Below are positions 10,263 through 23,500 of a stretch of 64,000 nt of DNA, piece after piece. Made by a program: the position numbers and the translations under genes. The notes under the pieces are model-generated. The model was not told the DNA's origin, searched no databases, and was given only the letters and a program-made list of their open reading frames with translations. Numbering within the stretch: the stretch's first letter is position 1; the number at the start of each line of letters is the position of its first letter. This DNA is from Blasia pusilla (taxonomy: Eukaryota > Marchantiophyta > Marchantiopsida > Blasiales): assembly GCA_050084515.1 (NCBI GenBank), contig CM114275.1, positions 992,001 to 1,056,000 on the forward strand, read 5' to 3'.

Positions 10263-13200
10263 TCATGCAATCACTTTCTCTCTGATAAAATGATAGTGCA
10301 CCTCAACATGCTTTGTACGAGCATGAAACACAGGGTTATTAGCAAGTTTGATGCTACTAATATTGTCTGCATATATTACACTATGTCCTAAGTTACTAAC
10401 ATCAATCTCAACAAGTAATCGATGAAGCCACACCGCCTCACATGCTGCATTAGTTGCTCCTCTGTACTTAGCCTCTGTTAAAGATAAAGCAACTGTAGGT
10501 TGCTTCTTTGAAGCCCAACTTATAGCTGCGATTCCCAAAGTAAATGAATAACTAGATGTGGAGTGTCGATCAGACACGCTTTGTGCCCAATCAGCATCTG
10601 TGAAACCCTGTAATTGAAAACTCAGAGAAGGTTCAAATTGAAGCCCGAATTGAATAGAGAATTTCATATACCACATAATCCTCCTCATAGCATCAATGTG
10701 AGGTTTTCGAGGTGCTTGCATAAACTGGCTCACTAGGCCAACATCATAACTCAAATCTAATCTGGTTATAGTTAGATAAATCAAACTTCCAACCATGCGC
10801 CTATATATATTAGAATCTGCAAGCAACTCTCCTTCATCCACTCTTAGCTTTACACTCTAGTCCAACGGTGTAGAGATTGGCTTACAAGCTATCATATCAT
10901 ATTTTGAAAGCATATGAAGAACATATTTTTTTTGTAGTAACCACATGCTCTCTACAACCTTGATAAACTCAATACCAAGGAAGTACTTGAGTTCTCCTAA
11001 GTCCTTCGTATCAAATTCTTCTTGTAACTCAAGCTTGACTTGTTGTAATATTTCTTCACTACTCCCAGTAATCAAGAGATCGTCAACATACAACACAATG
11101 AAAACCGTATGATCTTGTCCTCTCAAGACATATAACGAGGAGTCATAATCAAATACCCTAAAACCCAACTCTTGTAGGACGTATGTAATCTTGCCATACC
11201 AAGCTCTTGGAGCTTCTTTGAGCCCGTATAGAGCTTTCTTCAACTTGCATATGCAAAATGGAAACTTGGGATGCTCCTATCCATCTGGTTGAGTCATATA
11301 TACCTCATCGTATAGATCTCCATTCAAGAAGGCATTCTTGACGTCCATGTGATGTAATCTCCACTTCTTACTTACTGCAACTGCAACCACTGTTCTAGTA
11401 GTCGCCATATTTGCAACACGGCTAAATGTTTCCTCATAATCGATACCAGATTGTTGTGCATAGCCCTTAGCCACCAATCTCGCTTTGTATCTGTTAATTG
11501 TACCATCTTGATTGCACTTGATTTTATAAACCCATTTGCAACCAATAGCTTCCTTACAGGAAGGTATATCAACTAGCTCCCATATCTGTTGATGTCTTTA
11601 TGCAGCAAGCTCTTCTTCCATAGCTTCAATCCATTGGACTTCACTTGCAACTTCTTCAAAACAACTCGGCTCCTATTCTTGAAGGGTAGTCATCACATAT
11701 GCATGATGTATCGCAAAGAAACTTTCATTTATGAATCTATGAACTGGATGTGTAACTCTACTTGATCTACGAAGTTGTTGTTCAGAGGTAGATGCCTCTG
11801 ACACTTGACTCGAACTCTGACTAGTATCAATAGAGTGAATACGTACTCTTCCCGTCCATGGACTCACAAATTTAACTGATGAATCTCGGACCTCTCTTAA
11901 TCCTGCATTAGTACTTGGGGAAGTTGAAGACAATGTCTGTTGGTTTACAGTCATATTCTCCCCCTCAACAGACGAGTTTAGAGGTGGAATAGGCTCAGAT
12001 GGAGCATACCATGATTTTAGCTCATAAAAGACAACATCCCGACTAATAATAAGTTGCCTAGAGGATGGAATGTTACACTTATATCCCTTAGTTCCATCAG
12101 CATAGCCAATGAAGATACATCTTTCAGATTTAGGGTCTAATTTCTGACGTCTCTCAGAAGGAACATCAGCATAACAAATACAGCCAAATACTTTCAAGAA
12201 GGAAAAATCAGGTTTACTTCCTATGAAGACTTCGAATGGAGTTTTATCATGAACTCCTCCTGTTGGAGTTCCGTTGATTAAGAAGAGTGCACATTGTACA
12301 ACCTCTGCCCAATACACCTTAGGCATATTCTTCTCATTCAGCATAGCTCATGCCGCTTCAACAATATGTCGATTCTTCCTCTCAACCACTCCATTTTGTT
12401 GTGGAGTGTAACGGCAAGTCACTTGACATTGGATGCCATTCTAACGTAAATAGTCATCAAACTCTGTTGAAAGATACTCTCTTCCTCCATCACAACGCAA
12501 TTTCAGAATGTGTTCTCCAGTCTGCTTCTCTACTAGAACTCTGAATGTTTGGAACATTGAGAATACCTCTGAATTGGCTTTTGGAAAGTATACCCATATA
12601 TACCTAGAGAAGTCATCAATGAATGAAACAAAGTACTGGCAACCACTAAAGTTATGTTGTGATTCTGTCCACACATCACTGTGGATCAACTCCAATATCC
12701 TATATGCTCTTCTACCTTGCTTTGGAAAAAGAAATCTAGCTTGTTTTCCAAATTGGCAAGCAGGACATCCCTCTAACGTAGCAGGACTCGCTAATTTAGG
12801 GAGTCCTATTACTATATTAGATGATGAAAGACTCTGTAATCTTTGAAGATTCATATGTCCAATTCTTTTATGCCACACATTTAGATCTGTGACTTGTTGG
12901 CATGTTTGACCATACATTGTTGTTTGAATCTCTGCATAGAAACATCTTATTTGAATATTCTGCCAGATCTAGTTCTTTTGGCTATCGTAGTATAGTCATC
13001 CATTGTTTCAATCCAACAACCATATGCGTTAAACTTCACTTGATAACCATGTTCTACTATCTGTCCTACAGGGATCAGGTTTCTTGCAATGGTAGGAACA
13101 TAGAGAATATTTCCAAGAGCACAAAGACCATCTAATGCTATTGGAACTTTACTGGTATACGTGATATGATGTTGAGTGTCATCTCCTATGAGCACAATTG

Positions 13201-14320
13201 TAGGATCTTTCACCGGCTTCAAACTACTGAACCATTTAGCTTGTGAGGTCATATGATTTGATGCAGCACAGTCAATGTACCAATCCGCTGTCGAGTTTTT
13301 CTTGACCATTGCTCCCATATGATGAGTCATGACCAAGAGATGCTCCGTTTGTGAATGTTGTTGTTCTTGGTACTACTCTTGGTGTTGTTGCTCCACATAG
13401 TTTTGTTGATGTAAGGCTCATGTTCTCATATCTGCCTTCTTCTTGAAGCAAAACTTTGCATAGTGACCCTTTATCCCACAGTAATTGCAAGATCCAGGGA
13501 CCCTCTATTATTGACCTCAACCCCAACGGTTTCCACCATCACCACCTTGTGATTGTGTGTGGTACTGGTTCGTAGTTGATTGTGAGACGTTATATTGAGT
13601 GCCTCTTCCTCCATATGCTTGATATCCACCACGATCACGGAAGTTTCTGCCACGACCCTTGCCTCTGTTTGATCCATAATTTACAAATAGCGCACTCTCT
13701 TGCAGACTAGACGAGCTACTGCTGCCTACTAGGCTCATCTCTTCACTGATTAATAGTGGAATTAACTCTTGAAAGGTTGGATACTTCTCTCTCACACAGA
13801 TAGAGGTCTCAAAGGACTTGTAATCCTTTGGAAGGCCTTGAAGAGTGAATAAAATCATATCATCATCTTCTACTATCACTCCAATGCTATTCAACTGATC
13901 AACCATATGTCTGATACTCAAAATGTAATCATTGATGCTCTGCAATCCTTTCCTCACTTCCTTCAATTGTTGTTTCAATTGAAGCTTTCTGGCCTTTGTA
14001 GATGTCTGGAACAGCTTTTCCAATGCATCCCAAGCCTCCTTCGGAGTATTAACATCTTGAATGTGACATATCATTGGCGAACTGATCGTTATTGAAATGT
14101 AGTGGATTACTTGCATTGCGTATTTGTTCCCGGCACAAACATTCAAGTGTGTTGAGTCACCTTCTGGCTTAGCCTCATCACCTGTGACAAGATTCCATAG
14201 TTCTTGACCCATGAGAAATTTTTTCATGCGAAACTTCCAAACATTGTAATTCTGCTTATCTAGCTTCTCGCATGTGATTGCTGTTGAGGAATACTCCATG
14301 ACGAACGATTTCACTCCCAA
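10263..14320 (-). pseudogene. Copia gag-pol polyprotein, degraded
   Basis: Gag (13517-14320, 267 codons) has the UBN2-type start, with LDKQNYNVWKFRMKKFL near residues 18-34. The frame goes on past a stop into a CX2CX4HX4C zinc knuckle (about 13447-13488), a protease with WYIDCAASNHM (the usual Asp-Ser-Gly now reads Asp-Cys-Ala), a GAG-pre-integrase HKRIGHMN block, the integrase (CPACQFGKQ, HSDVW, FIDDFSRYIWVYF, NGVVERKNRHI), reverse transcriptase ([18 protein letters not shown]) and RNase H (YADNISSIKLANNP, TKHVEVHYHF). In-frame stops are at 13517, 13508, 13505, 13418, 13373, 12947, 12441, 12348, 11673, 11598, 11277, 10857 and 10263. One frameshift lies between 12947 and 12917. Most stops are one transition away from Gln, Arg or Trp codons, as expected from decay of methylated cytosines. 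Confidence 0.92.
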
Positions 14321-14802
14321 AAATGTGATTTCACACTTTCTACTGCTCCAATTGAAGCATAGACCACTCCTACACAGAAATCGACCTGAAATTTGCCAAA
14401 ATTGATCAACTGTATGAAAGAACTAGTTAAATTGGCTCAGTAAAGTTTAATCGCACAACTTTTCTTCACTAATTGCACTTTCATACATTCAAATTGCTAC
14501 TGCAGGAGCTTAGAATGTTAGAATCGAGCGATTTTGGGTGCGTTGGAAAGCTCTTGACGAGCTCTATAAGAAGACTCGAACCAAACTTCGGCATCGATAT
14601 AGTCACTGTGGACCCAGACGGCTTAATCGACCGGGAAAGTCTTCAAAAATGCCTCCAAAGTTTTATCACTGTCAAAGCTCCACTTGAAATCTGCACCCAC
14701 TGAGCTCTGAATAAAACTTCCTTCTCCCAAACTGAAATTGTGCCTTCTCTTGCCTCTCTTCTCTCCTCTAACATCAAGAATTTCAAGTGATGTTCTCCTA
14801 TC

Positions 14803-14814
14803 GCTCTGATATCA
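14803..14814 (-). promoter_or_regulatory. Primer binding site (initiator Met-tRNA type)
   Basis: Just inside the 5' LTR the minus strand reads TGATATCAGAGC. It differs by one base from TGGTATCAGAGC, the complement of the plant initiator Met-tRNA 3' end used by most copia elements. Confidence 0.8.
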
Positions 14815-15121
14815 TGTGGAAAACTGCTAAACAAGCATAATTGGTGGAAAACGGCTCTCACACACACACCACCATGGAGAATGAAATTTGCAATGAGAGA
14901 ATGAGTGGAGGCTCGCCTCCTTCTCAATTATATAGGGTATGTACAAGCTACCCTAACCCTAACCTTAACCATAGTCTTGAGTTAGACTAACTGTGATTAA
15001 CTAACCCTAGTTAAGATAATTGTGCTTAACTGACTAACCAAGATTAAGCTTCCCTACTTCGTGTGAGTACCAAATGTAGCAATTCAGGTGTCTCATGAGC
15101 TTGACTATAACTCAATCTTCA
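14815..15121 (-). repeat. 5' LTR of the copia element
   Basis: The 307 bp start with TG and end with CA on either strand. It has a TATA-like word on the minus strand at 14926-14935 and a telomere-like CCCTAACCCTAA at about 14951-14962. The short (CA)n at 14857-14867 corresponds to the giant tract in the other LTR. Confidence 0.85.
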
Positions 15122-15126
15122 ACAAG
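15122..15126. repeat. Putative target-site duplication, right copy
   Basis: ACAAG directly after the CA that closes the right LTR. It matches the left flank at 9602-9606. Confidence 0.5.
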
Positions 15127-16140
15127 GAATACCCAAAAAATTAATCCCTCCCTCCTTGTTTTTTCGTATAGATTACCCTAGGATGGTTTTTTAATGTGAT
15201 AGTAGATGGAATGGAAACAAAATAAGAAGGGAATTTATTTTTATTGGTTATTTATGATCAATGTAATCTAAGGAACCTAAATCCTAAATAGTTTTGGCAA
15301 GCCTTAAAATAGAAGATTTATCATGTGAAGTCTTTGGACATATATCACAATTACGTAATTCACAAATAATATGGAAATTCTATAACTCGATTTCCAGCTG
15401 AATTATTTTAAAGGTTAAAATATTACATAAAATCATCTTATTTGAGAAATTATAAATTTCTTACCCTTTGAAAAAGATAAAGAAAGCTAACCTGATTTAG
15501 GGAAAAAGAAATCCTCACGCCCTTATCCAAAACCCTAAACCCTTATCCAACCTCGATCTTTCTATTTATAAGAAAAAAATCTCTCATCATTTTGAAACTT
15601 TTTTCTTTTTCCACCATTCTCCTATTTCCCCTCCTTGGCTTTGATCCACTAATTTTTCCGGAAATGTTTTTAATAATTTCCTCCTAAAAATCTCAAATTT
15701 TTATTTTTAAAAATATTTTCTATAAGATGGAAAAATATGAGAGAGGAGGAAATCGTGGAAAGTCAAAGACATGTTGGGGAAAAATAAATTTTAAATCAAA
15801 ATCAATGCTAGAACTAAATTTTGTACTCTCTTTGGCTAGTCAAGGAAAAAATTAATAAAATATGGTTTCACATGTGGTATGGATGTGAGAAAACAGAAAG
15901 TGACTAAATCACTAAAATCTTTTACAAAACTTGGAGATACAAAATGGCCTAGTCCGTCCGTGCGCTCACAGAAGAGCTTTGATGGAACCTGAACATGGAT
16001 GGCAGTTGACATAGGAGAATGCGTTACCGATGCCGCTCTCGACTATTTCACTACTCGGGAAACTAGGGTTTTTTACCTATTTTTCATCATTTCTATTAAT
16101 AGAAATTTTTGCCAAGAGTTATGCCTACGGACCCCCACGA

Positions 16141-16191
16141 TGCATCAGGGTGTCGCGCACCCTGATGCAATATAGGGTTAGATAGTACTAG
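16141..16191 (+). mobile_element. Probable Helitron 3' end: 12-bp perfect hairpin then CTAG
   Basis: TGCATCAGGGTG (16141-16152) pairs perfectly with CACCCTGATGCA (16158-16169) around a TCGCG loop. Eighteen bases later comes CTAG (16188-16191) followed by T. This fits a Helitron 3' terminus, although the spacing is longer than the usual 10-12 bases. The matching 5' end was not found. Confidence 0.45.
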
Positions 16192-18303
16192 TAACGCTAC
16201 TCCATAAACCACCTACATCATATTACTATGACTCCTCCGACGTCTAAGTTAGAACCATCAATCTAGGCTTCTCCTCATAGAAGAGGGCATATCATATTAA
16301 TGGTGCTCAGAGAAGTGGGATGTTGAGAATCCAACAATTGATAGTGTAGTATTGTGTCCATAACAAGATGGATCTTTACATCCCAATCAAACTTAAAATT
16401 TTCTATTTTTTGTTTCTTTGAATAAATTTTTTTCCGGAATATGGGAAAATTAACAAAGACGAATCTAGGAGAAACAAAGTCCTAAGAGAGTGTAATAGGA
16501 ATGGAACATTAAGAAGATTGGAATAGGAATGGAAGATTGTTCTTAATCTTAGATTGAATTTTTTCATCCCTTCAAGCTTGAACTTGAGGTATTTCTTTGT
16601 TCCCTTTATGTGGTATTTCGCCTAAGTTATTGGCATCTTTGGACCTCCTCCTTCCGCGAATATGCTTGTAGATCCCAAAACTTAATTTCACACATTGCAC
16701 TCATTTTTATGGTGTAGTTTTCATTTACAAGCGCATCAAGAGATTCATTATGCGTTGATTAATCTTTTCTTATATGTATGTCCCAACATTAAGCCTTTAG
16801 CCCTTCAAGTCCATCGTCAATGGATGACCTTCATTTTCTCCTCACATCCTCTTTTTTGGTATATCCAATTTCCTTCTCTACTTTCTCCTCTACTTTTTTT
16901 TCTCAAACATGCTTGGTGTTGTTAGCAAGTGGGTTCTCTTTTTATACCAAGTGGATCCTCTTCTTTCTTTGTTGGTGCCTATTATTGCAGAAAATTTTAT
17001 TTTATGTCTATTCCTCTTTATTACACTTTATCCTCCTAATTTTCCCTTACCTATTTTTTTTTCTCATGTTCAATTCTTGCTTATCCTTCTTCTATTGCTT
17101 AGAATGATTTTCCATCTTAATTTCTATTTTTTCTAACCATTTTTCTTGCAATCTAAATTTATTCTTTGAAGGTCCCAATCTTGTTTACCCTCATTCCTAT
17201 TGCTCTTCATCCCATCACGTGACAGAGCAATTCTTTTCCTATAGGAAAGGTTCATGGATAATCCCATATATATCAATATTTGATATCTCCGATTACTCTT
17301 TCCCCAATGGGTTTTAGTTTTGCCTCCAATTGAAGGTACAATGGGTCACCCCGAAACCTCCTTGTGTTTTCAACATTTTATGTTTAGGGATTGAAAGAAT
17401 ATTCAAAATAAACATTTTCTTCTAGTGGAGGCTTGAGCAATGGGTCCATCTCATTGTTCTAATCATAGGAGGCCTTTAAAAACAACACCTTTGCCATAGC
17501 CTAGTTCTGGAGCAAGTTTGTGAGTTTAGAAGGTGCGGCTTGAGAATCAAAACCTCTTTCTCCTTAACTTTCAGGTGCAGATACAATGATACTATCATAA
17601 GCGTTTCATCCTCCTTCAAGTAGCGACACACCATCTTTTGTGGAAGACTATACAAAAGATCTTGATTTTGAGGTTTTCATATCATTGAGAGAAAAAATCT
17701 TTATACTCATTACTCATCAATAGACATGCTATCATCCATGATTTTTTGTCTTTAAGATGTTCATTATCTATTCTCACCATGTTGCTTTTGGAGAATACAA
17801 TATTCTCCAATCAACATATCGCACACATCAAGGTAATACCATGTATTGCCCACTTCTTTCCATTCCACATTTTCTTGTCCCTCAACCATTAGCCCAAGCA
17901 TTTCTGTCTTGTCTATCCCCTTCCGTTGTTTATGAAATCCGAATTGGAGATCATTCTTTTTAAGTGGTTCCTGTTTATTTCTATTTTTTGGAGGAACTTC
18001 TTATTGTAAACCTTTAAATACCATCTACTTAATGTTGGGTATGGTCTCTTTCATACCTTCCCTCCACCTGCACCCCACATACTCATAATTTTAACATTTG
18101 TATCAAATTCAAGATCCTATCCCCAAGAATCTGCAATAAATTAGCTCTTTTTATCATTCTCTTTGAGGCAACCTACACATTCATTGAGCATGTCTATATT
18201 CAAGCATGGATAGAGGGACATGGGTTTGGCTTATTAAAATCTTCTTCTTCTTCCACTTCATCTCTTACAACGTTTAATTTGGACAATATGGTGGTTGAGC
18301 CTT

Positions 18304-18870
18304 AGACTTCCTCATCCTTCTCTTCTACATGTACTTAATTGTGCATATGGGGAAGCCCATCGATGCAAAGGAGGTCCACAATTTCCAATATGCATATGAT
18401 GGAGAACGAACAGAAATCCATGATGTGATCATAGAGGCCATGGTTTGTTCTGCAAAATACGCTATAGGACAAGAGCAACTATAGATCCTATCTTCTACGA
18501 CACAAGATATCTCTTGTAAACACATTGACCTAGCTATGTCCCAAGGTGGCTTTCATCTAATGGGAAAGGTAGTGGATGTTGATTCTACACGTTTTGACTT
18601 TGTTTATCAGGCTATATGTGCAAGAGATTCTATGATCGATATAGCAATAAGAGTCAGAGAGCTAACTTATACAGTGAGACATGTGATTAATGCCTTTATC
18701 TACAAGGGAAAATTTGGGCACTTATATCTATGTTTTGATACTTTCCTAAAAACGAGCTCACCATTCCCTCTCTCACCATTGACCTAGCTATGTCCCAAGT
18801 GTTTTCCTTCTCTCTCCGTTGTCATTGCATATGATTGACAATTCATTTTGGCAATATTAGAAATGCATTG
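18304..18870. repeat. Dispersed repeat, copy 2
   Basis: Collinear with 4200-4800 (see copy 1). The 83-codon open frame at 18536-18787 falls inside the repeat, has no counterpart frame in copy 1 and is probably fortuitous. Confidence 0.5.
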
Positions 18871-19287
18871 CCATTGGTACATCAAGCGGAAGTGTTTGGA
18901 ATCACTCATCTCGAACACCATTCACATATGATGAATCACTAGTGTTTGTGTCCAATATGTTCCAATCAAGTAATTGATTTGTTGTTTATGTTATTTTTGC
19001 ATTTATTATTTTCTCCGTACGCTTTGTTTCTAGAATGAAATTATTTTGTCTTTTTGCATTCCTCATTTCCCTCTCACTTCTATAATAAAATTCTTAGTCT
19101 TTTTGCACCAATGACTTCCCTCTCACCAAGTGATAAGCTTTCCTCGTACTCTTTGTTTATTTCATAAAATGGATTTGTCTTTTGATGATTTATTCGAATT
19201 TTTTGAAACATAAATGATAACATTCTTACTATCTAAATAAAAAATTGTTTCTAATAATAGGATAACTCTATACCACTTTCAAACATA

Positions 19288-19435
19288 CTAGGGAATGCCG
19301 TGCAGTGCAATATTATTGATGATTTAATTAGATGTGATTTTCAAATGGTCCTCTGGTTGAGAGGGCTCGAATCCTATTGGTTGAGAGGAGAGAGGTGGTT
19401 GAAAATTAAAGAGCTTTCTTCAATAATAATATAGA
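19288..19435 (-). mobile_element. Non-autonomous Helitron, 148 bp
   Basis: The left edge is A|CTAG and the right edge is AATAATAATATAGA, i.e. 5' TCTATATTATTATT on the minus strand. The hairpin is weaker than in the 9296 copy, and the interior differs from it. The base after the 5' end is A rather than T, so one flank has changed or the boundary is off by a base. Confidence 0.5.
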
Positions 19436-20515
19436 ATTACAATATACAATGTATCCAGAGAAGAATGAACGTACGTATATGCATTGTCAAAAGTTTCACT
19501 TACAAATAGGTTTCCGTCCGCTCTAGTGAGGAAGCCTCCACTATTAGGGTAGAGATTAGTAGAAAGGTTTCTTTCTCATATTTCGGTCATGGAGTGTGTA
19601 CAACCCTATGATGCAGTCATCAAAAAGCCATGTGCGACTTGAAAGGGGCCAGTTTCTGTAGAGTGGGCCAAAAATTTCTCTCAAACCATCTAGAAACTTG
19701 GACTCCAACCTATTCATCAAAGCCAGACCATCCCAAAGGAGAGATTGAATCATGTTTAATGATCACAGAAACGCCTTGTCCCATATAATATCCGCAAAAG
19801 CAGAGCAGACACTGAACTGCATTTTCAAGGCTTTTGCAATTGACTTGACGCCTCATGATTTGGGTCCTTGCAGCTGATGATGAAGGAGTAGGAAGCCTGG
19901 ACACACCATGCAGTTGCCAATGATTGAAAACATTATGCTTCGCAGCCAACTTCAGTGGGTAAAACTCTACTTCTAGGAACCCCTTCCACACCATTTTTCC
20001 TGCTGGACAGCCCTAAAAGTCCCATAGAGAAATTCGGAGTCTCGGCTACGATGCCTCCAATCTCCTGTGTAGACACAACGTGATCTGAGATTCGGGTTGC
20101 TCTAGTCTGCCCCAGGTCCAATACCAGACAAGATCCGCACTGCAAGTTGAAAACTAGTCAACCTACACTACAATCTGTGACTGCACAACTTAACTAGCAT
20201 GCCTCAACTGCTGACCACTTGGGTCTTCACTGAGTCCTCAAAGATATGTAACAAGGTGACACAGACGCCTTTGAAGTCTAATACTCAAGTCTGGTTCATC
20301 TTGCTTGAAACTGGGTATCACCTAATTAATTTACATCATATGGACCCATGTCAACCTAAGAAGACTCTTCAACAATTTTTGAAAAAACTGTGATATCTTG
20401 ACATGAATATTTACAATGCTTACCATTTTCTTCCCACAGTCTAGGGGTCATTGAAGATTATTTTGCTAGTTATCCATTAGAAGCTCCGGTACTACTCAAC
20501 AGAGCATGAACATCC

Positions 20516-23500
20516 CTAGCAAGAGCACGACAATTGCTCCCCCAGTGCCTGCATATTTTTCCCCTCTTTACAACAATTCTGGAGCGCTTCATCAGGGTCA
20601 GGTTCTTCACTCCTCTTATCAACTGCATCATCTGGGTCAGGTTCATCTCTACTTTTTTTGCTCTGTATTCCAGCATATATCGTCAGTGTATGCGTCTCTT
20701 CACCAACCAATATCCGACTCTGGACTGATTCATCCGGATCTGGTTCATCACCCCGTGGCACATTCTCCATCATCGCATCAGGGTCAGGTTCTGCCAGTCT
20801 TTTGCCATTCTCTACGATATCCTTGGATATGTCCTCCATACTATCAGTGCGAGACTCCTCATCAGGGTCTGGCTCTTCACTTTGTGGCTGGTCGGGAACA
20901 ATGTCCATGATATCACTTGGGTCTGACTCTTTTTGCTCTCCCTTGCCCTCCATAATTACACCGACTGACTCAGCATCCTGGCCGTCTGGATCCGGCTCAT
21001 AGCATCCAACTGGCATAACTCCAGAAACTGAAGGCTCATTGAAACTTCCAACAACACTCCCAATTTTCAAGTCAGGATTCTTATTCACTGAAAATCGGCG
21101 AAGAGCTGCAGCTGCAGCAGCTGCTCTTGGGTCCATATGATGAATCTCTTTACTGCTTCCTCCAAGTCTGTGGCCCCTCCTTGACTGCACTTCATTAGCA
21201 TCGACTCGTTCTTCTTCTTCCTCCAGCCTTACTTGACTCAATGAGCGCCCCTGGGATTTGGTCCAGTCTAAAGCAATGGCTTCTTCATTGAGCTGTAAAA
21301 CCAATCAGAACCCCCAATTATATCACCGACTATTTGATAACTGGCAATTGATTGGAAAGAACACATAGGTCTTCACACAAAGCACTTCATAAAGCTTACT
21401 ATGATGTTAACCAGTGACATTAAAATTTGAACTAGAAATCACAACATTCAGCATTGATAGGCATGCATTGTGCTCCACCATACCTGTTTGTCTAGGGCAT
21501 GAAACTTCTCATCGTGCTCATCATGAACCATGTGTGCCTGTAAAAGAGGAATTTTTCATCTCGTTGTGTTAGTACTTCAGAAAATTATCACCAGGCCTCC
21601 AAATTTGTAATTCCACACTTCTCTACCACTTCTGTCTATCTATAAAACAAACCTCATGTCCACTTTGTGCCAATTGAAGTTGATAATCAAGAACCAGAAG
21701 CATACTGACAAGTTCATGTAGTAGAGTCTTTTTTATGCTCTCGTACTTGCGGAATCCCTTCAAATCATCTGTCCTCAGCCTCAACGAGATTTCTTGTCCT
21801 CGATTCTGTTGGAAAGACAAATCATTCAGTTAGACATCTTGACTGTTCTCACACCCAAACAAATATCTACTCACCTAGCATGACCACATGCCGGAGTATG
21901 ATAGCTTCATGATGTTCTTCCAGTTGACCTAACCTCACGAAAGGACAGCATACTCAAATTGGCAAATCCAAAAGCATTACGTACCTTATTAAAGCCCAAA
22001 ATACACTTCGGACTGATACCAACATAGCCAACTGGTGGCAATTCTGTCATAACTCCCACTCGCCAGTGATGCTGTAAAGCACCCACAAAGCCCCCAAAAT
22101 CCATTATTGAATTTTAGAGAAACCACACAGCTTAAAGCGTGAGCATTAAGGATTTGTGCCATTTATCCTTTGACAAGCCAACAGTATGCAACAACTATTA
22201 TCCTATTCTCTCAAAATCTCCAATATCTCTGCACAAGAGAACCTAGGAGGGAAACATGAGCACACTCCTCCTTTGCATGCAGCACTTTTAACAAGAAGTT
22301 CAACGACATGCCCATTGTCTCACAATCTAGCCAATGAGCTTCAATACATTTGAACCACGAAAATGACACCAAGGAAGCATGTCTCAAGCTGATACCTTGT
22401 TCATAATGGCAGTAATCCCACGGTCACTAGCAAGCTTGTGCATGATCTTCATAGCCATGGCTGGAGGTGGATTCAGCTGCAGTCCAAAGCACTATTAAAA
22501 CTAGGTTCTTCCCATGTTCGACATATCCTCAATGAGCTCAGTCATGCACTTGACATTTTTACAAAAACGAATCACTTCCTATACTTTTGGCATGGACCTT
22601 CCTTCTTGCCAGGAAAAGATTTTCATAGAAGCGCCTGCTGGCACAACAAACCAAAAAACAAAATAAAACACCAAAGTGAAGAGGACAATGAGAAAATCAT
22701 GCAAGTCTGAACTCAAAGGCTTTCAAAGTAGCACCTGAATGCCTGGTAGATCAAGTGTGCGGAAGTCACAAAAGATGTAGGATCCTTTGGGAAGCGTGAT
22801 TGAACTTGGATAAATGATAGACCGCTGCCTTGCACGCTCATCTTCCTCTGAAAATCCCCTTATCCTATCATTTGAAGAATTCTGTGATACTGTTGCAACT
22901 TCGGCCAGTGAAGCTCCCATCATCCTCACCGTACACCCCTGGCAAGACATAAAGGCTCCCTTACTTTTCGGAAGTTCGAATCTCTGGACTCAAAAACTCG
23001 ACCAAAACATACACACGACAAGGACGCTGAATGGACTAGATTAGACTAGACTAGGTTTCGGAATACACTAAAAGATTTTCACGAGCATTTGGTTTCTTTT
23101 ATAGCATTAGGTAGCAATTTACATTTTCTCCCAGCTCCAGCCATGAAAACAACCTGTCCTACATATCCGTGCATGATCTGACCCAAAGCTGATCTCGTCG
23201 TGGGCAATCATGCGAAGGGAGACTCAGAAGCACAGATCCCAGTTTCAAAATTCTCATCTTCAATGAAAGAATTCTACTTTTAATATTGAATGCAGCACGG
23301 GAGGATTCACAAAATCCTAAATCAGAAGCCCAAGCAAGTTCCGAAGTTGACACGTGTGGTGCTCACACTTCAATCGATGAACTTCTAAATCATTGTTAAA
23401 AACCTCCAGAAACTTTCCCATCCCCGGAGGAGGATTGTAGAATAGGAACGTTACACACGTTCTTATTCCACAATCAGGTAATATTGAAGGGCATAGAAAC

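Larger units (their letters stand above)
15127..20515. other. AT-rich intergenic region
   Basis: No gene recognised. It holds a strong hairpin (16141-16191), a T-rich stretch (about 16690-17150) with spurious Phe/Leu-rich frames, the second copy of a dispersed repeat (18304-18870) and a Helitron copy (19288-19435). Short minus-strand frames at 19556-20145 may be 3' untranslated sequence of the metalloprotease gene. They carry no domain that I recognise. Confidence 0.5.

Noticed and set aside
14951-14962. CCCTAACCCTAA as an interstitial telomere
   Set aside because: Only two units, lying inside both LTRs of the copia element; it is part of the LTR.
16695-17136. Three overlapping hydrophobic frames
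   Set aside because: T- and C-rich DNA gives Phe/Leu/Ser in all frames, and there is no conserved motif.
20506-21002. Plus-strand Ser/Gly-rich frames opposite the WLM protease exon 7
   Set aside because: They are complements of the EPDPD-rich coding exon on the minus strand.
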